Source: an uncultured Dechloromonas sp. (GTDB lineage: Bacteria; Pseudomonadota; Gammaproteobacteria; Burkholderiales; Rhodocyclaceae). Taken from it: a stretch of DNA of 13,706 bases. Under the pieces are notes generated by a model that saw only the letters and a program-made list of their open reading frames with translations, searched no databases and was not told the origin of the DNA. Each line of letters begins with the position of its first letter. Positions within the stretch are counted from its first letter, which is position 1. The stretch spans positions 1 through 13,706 of the forward strand of contig CAMKYP010000056.1 of the NCBI GenBank assembly GCA_946477505.1. The letters run 5' to 3'. Made by a program: the position numbers and the translations under genes. Positions 12,285 through 13,706 of the stretch are shown piece by piece.

Positions 12285-13706
12285 ATGAACGAACCAACGA
12301 CCCGGCTGCGGCTCGACCTGCCGCTGCTGCTGCCCGACGCCGACGACCGCTGCGTCGGCCGACTGATCGCCGCGCTGTCGGGAAGGCCCGGTATCTCCGA
12401 GGCGCATGTCGCGCGCGACGCCGACGCGCCGCAGTTGTGCATCCACTACGACCCGGCACAGATCAACATCGGCCGCGTCCGAGAACTGGTTCATGCCGCG
12501 GGCGCGGAGATCAGCGAGCGCTTCGGGCATTTGGTCGTGCGCGCCGACGCAGCGCTTCATGCGCGCGCCGCGCGCAGTGTCGCCGACGGGCTGCGCAGTA
12601 TACCTGGCGTGCTCGAAGCTGATGTCGCTGCTTCGGGCGCGGTGCGGATCGAATACGACCGCCAGAAGGTGTCGGCGCAGGTCTTGCTGGAACACGCCGC
12701 CACGCTGGGCCTCAAGGCGCCCGATGCGGCACCGGCAGACGCGGCGAAAGCGGACGACCACGCCGGTCACGACCACGCCAAGGCAGCCGGTGACCATGCC
12801 GGCCACTCGCACGCCGGCGGCCCATTCGGTGAGATGACCGAACTCGTTTTCTCGGGCACTGCCGGCGCGCTGCTGGGCGTTGGCTGGCTGCTCGAACGCG
12901 TGGTCACCGGTCCGGCGTGGCTGCCCACGGTGCTGCACGTCGCGGCCTATTTATTCGGCGGCTACTACACGGTTCGCGAGGCGTTCGACAACCTTCGCGC
13001 AAGGCGCTTCGAGATCGACACGCTGATGCTGGTGGCCGCCATCGGCGCTGCGGCGCTTGGCAAGTGGGCCGAAGGCGCCTTGCTGTTGTTCCTGTTCAGT
13101 CTGGGACATTCGCTGGAACACTACGCGATGGGCCGCGCCCGCAAGGCGATCGAAGCCCTGGCCAAGTTGGCGCCGGAGACAGCCACCGTGCGCCGCGCCG
13201 CCGGAACCGAGGAAGTCGCCGTCGCCGCATTGCAGGTGGCCGACGTCGTGATCGTGCGCCCCAACGAACGACTGCCTGCCGATGGCGTGGTGGTGGTCGG
13301 GACGACCAGCGTCAACCAGGCGCCGGTGACGGGTGAGAGCGTTCCGGTCGACAAGCGGCCGGTGGCCGACGCGCCGGCGGCACTGGCCGCGTTCGACCGC
13401 GTTAGCGCCGAGCATCGCGTCTTTGCCGGCACGATCAACGGCTCGGGCGCGATCGAGGTGATGGTCGCCCGCCGCGCCGAGCAATCGACGATGGCGCGGG
13501 TGGTAAAGATGGTCACCGAGGCCGAGGCGCAGCGCTCGCCAACGCAGCAGTTCACCGAACGCTTCGAGCGCCTTTTTGTGCCGGCAGTGCTGGTGCTGGT
13601 GGTGGTGCTGCTGTTCGCTGGAGTGGTGATCGACGAGCCGTTCTCAGCCAGCTTCTACCGTGCGATGGCGGTGCTGGTGGCGGCAAGCCCGTGCGCGCTG
13701 GCAATC
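12285..13706 (+). CDS. P1B-type heavy-metal-transporting ATPase, SPC subtype (5' part, runs off the window)
   Basis: 474 codons of a P-type ATPase that exports metal from cytoplasm to periplasm using ATP. It starts at ATG 12285 with AAAGAGAG upstream. Two ferredoxin-like N-terminal domains are apparent (about 5-75 and 77-147; RSIPGVLEADVAASGAVRIE is typical HMA), but both lack the CxxC metal motif. A His-rich linker follows (about 157-179, DDHAGHDHAK and GDHAGHSHAGG). Transmembrane helices begin near 185. The actuator-domain motif TGES is at 349-352 in APVTGESVPVDK. The transport-site motif is SPC (468-470) in AASPCALAI instead of CPC. SPC is characteristic of P1B-4 pumps (CoaT, CtpD and CzcP types; Co, Zn, Cd, Fe). 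The phosphorylation DKTGT site lies beyond the edge. GC content is far above its left neighbour. Confidence 0.9.
   Translation, partial: MNEPTTRLRLDLPLLLPDADDRCVGRLIAALSGRPGISEAHVARDADAPQLCIHYDPAQINIGRVRELVHAAGAEISERFGHLVVRADAALHARAARSVADGLRSIPGVLEADVAASGAVRIEYDRQKVSAQVLLEHAATLGLKAPDAAPADAAKADDHAGHDHAKAAGDHAGHSHAGGPFGEMTELVFSGTAGALLGVGWLLERVVTGPAWLPTVLHVAAYLFGGYYTVREAFDNLRARRFEIDTLMLVAAIGAAALGKWAEGALLLFLFSLGHSLEHYAMGRARKAIEALAKLAPETATVRRAAGTEEVAVAALQVADVVIVRPNERLPADGVVVVGTTSVNQAPVTGESVPVDKRPVADAPAALAAFDRVSAEHRVFAGTINGSGAIEVMVARRAEQSTMARVVKMVTEAEAQRSPTQQFTERFERLFVPAVLVLVVVLLFAGVVIDEPFSASFYRAMAVLVAASPCALAI

Noticed and set aside
12165..12938. 257-codon minus-strand frame opposite the P1B ATPase
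   Set aside because: High-GC antisense frame; the plus strand clearly encodes the ATPase N-terminus. Its tail in 12165-12284 was checked and shows no recognisable family.

Overview
The window looks like an accessory heavy-metal-resistance region from a Gram-negative, probably a betaproteobacterium (Rhodocyclales/Burkholderiales-like). The basis is a complete czcICBA-type zinc/cobalt/cadmium efflux cluster, a TonB-dependent receptor, a flagellar FlgB-type gene and fairly GC-rich coding sequence. The organism is inferred from gene style only.

Layout. (1) 1-206 is the C-terminal end of a TonB-dependent outer-membrane receptor, followed by a strong intrinsic terminator (232-260). (2) 261 to about 1740 is a pile-up of mobile DNA: a 5' fragment of a group II intron starting directly after the terminator, a complete IS1595-family insertion sequence (420-1460) with inverted repeats and a perfect 8-bp target duplication, and the right end of a decayed IS5-family element on the minus strand. 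(3) 1748-2814 holds a short orphan reading frame, a Fur-box-like palindrome, an exported methionine-rich protein, and a convergent small His-containing membrane protein. (4) 2992-9606 is czcI, czcC, czcB and czcA, all on the plus strand and closely spaced. (5) 9696-11340 is a downstream accessory group: a His-repeat/double zinc-ribbon protein, a 71-residue membrane protein, a czcD gene broken by two deletions and a frameshift, and a small exported His-rich protein resembling the N-terminal domain of CzcB. (6) 11436 to about 12284 is an AT-richer insert with an orphan, N-terminally extended flgB and possibly the first codons of flgC. (7) 12285-13706 is the 5' part of a very GC-rich P1B-type metal ATPase with an SPC (not CPC) membrane motif; it runs off the window.

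How the genes fit together. CzcA (inner-membrane proton/metal antiporter), CzcB (periplasmic adaptor) and CzcC (outer-membrane channel) would form a trans-envelope efflux complex. The CzcA motif DFGIIIDGAVVIVEN, with acidic residues at 402, 408 and 415, points to divalent zinc/cobalt/cadmium rather than copper or silver. CzcI and the CzcB-N-like protein are probably periplasmic metal-binding accessories, and the P1B ATPase would supply cytoplasm-to-periplasm export. The usual cytoplasmic exporter CzcD is visibly inactivated here, so the ATPase may have taken over that step (inference). The least described part is the 9696-11340 group.
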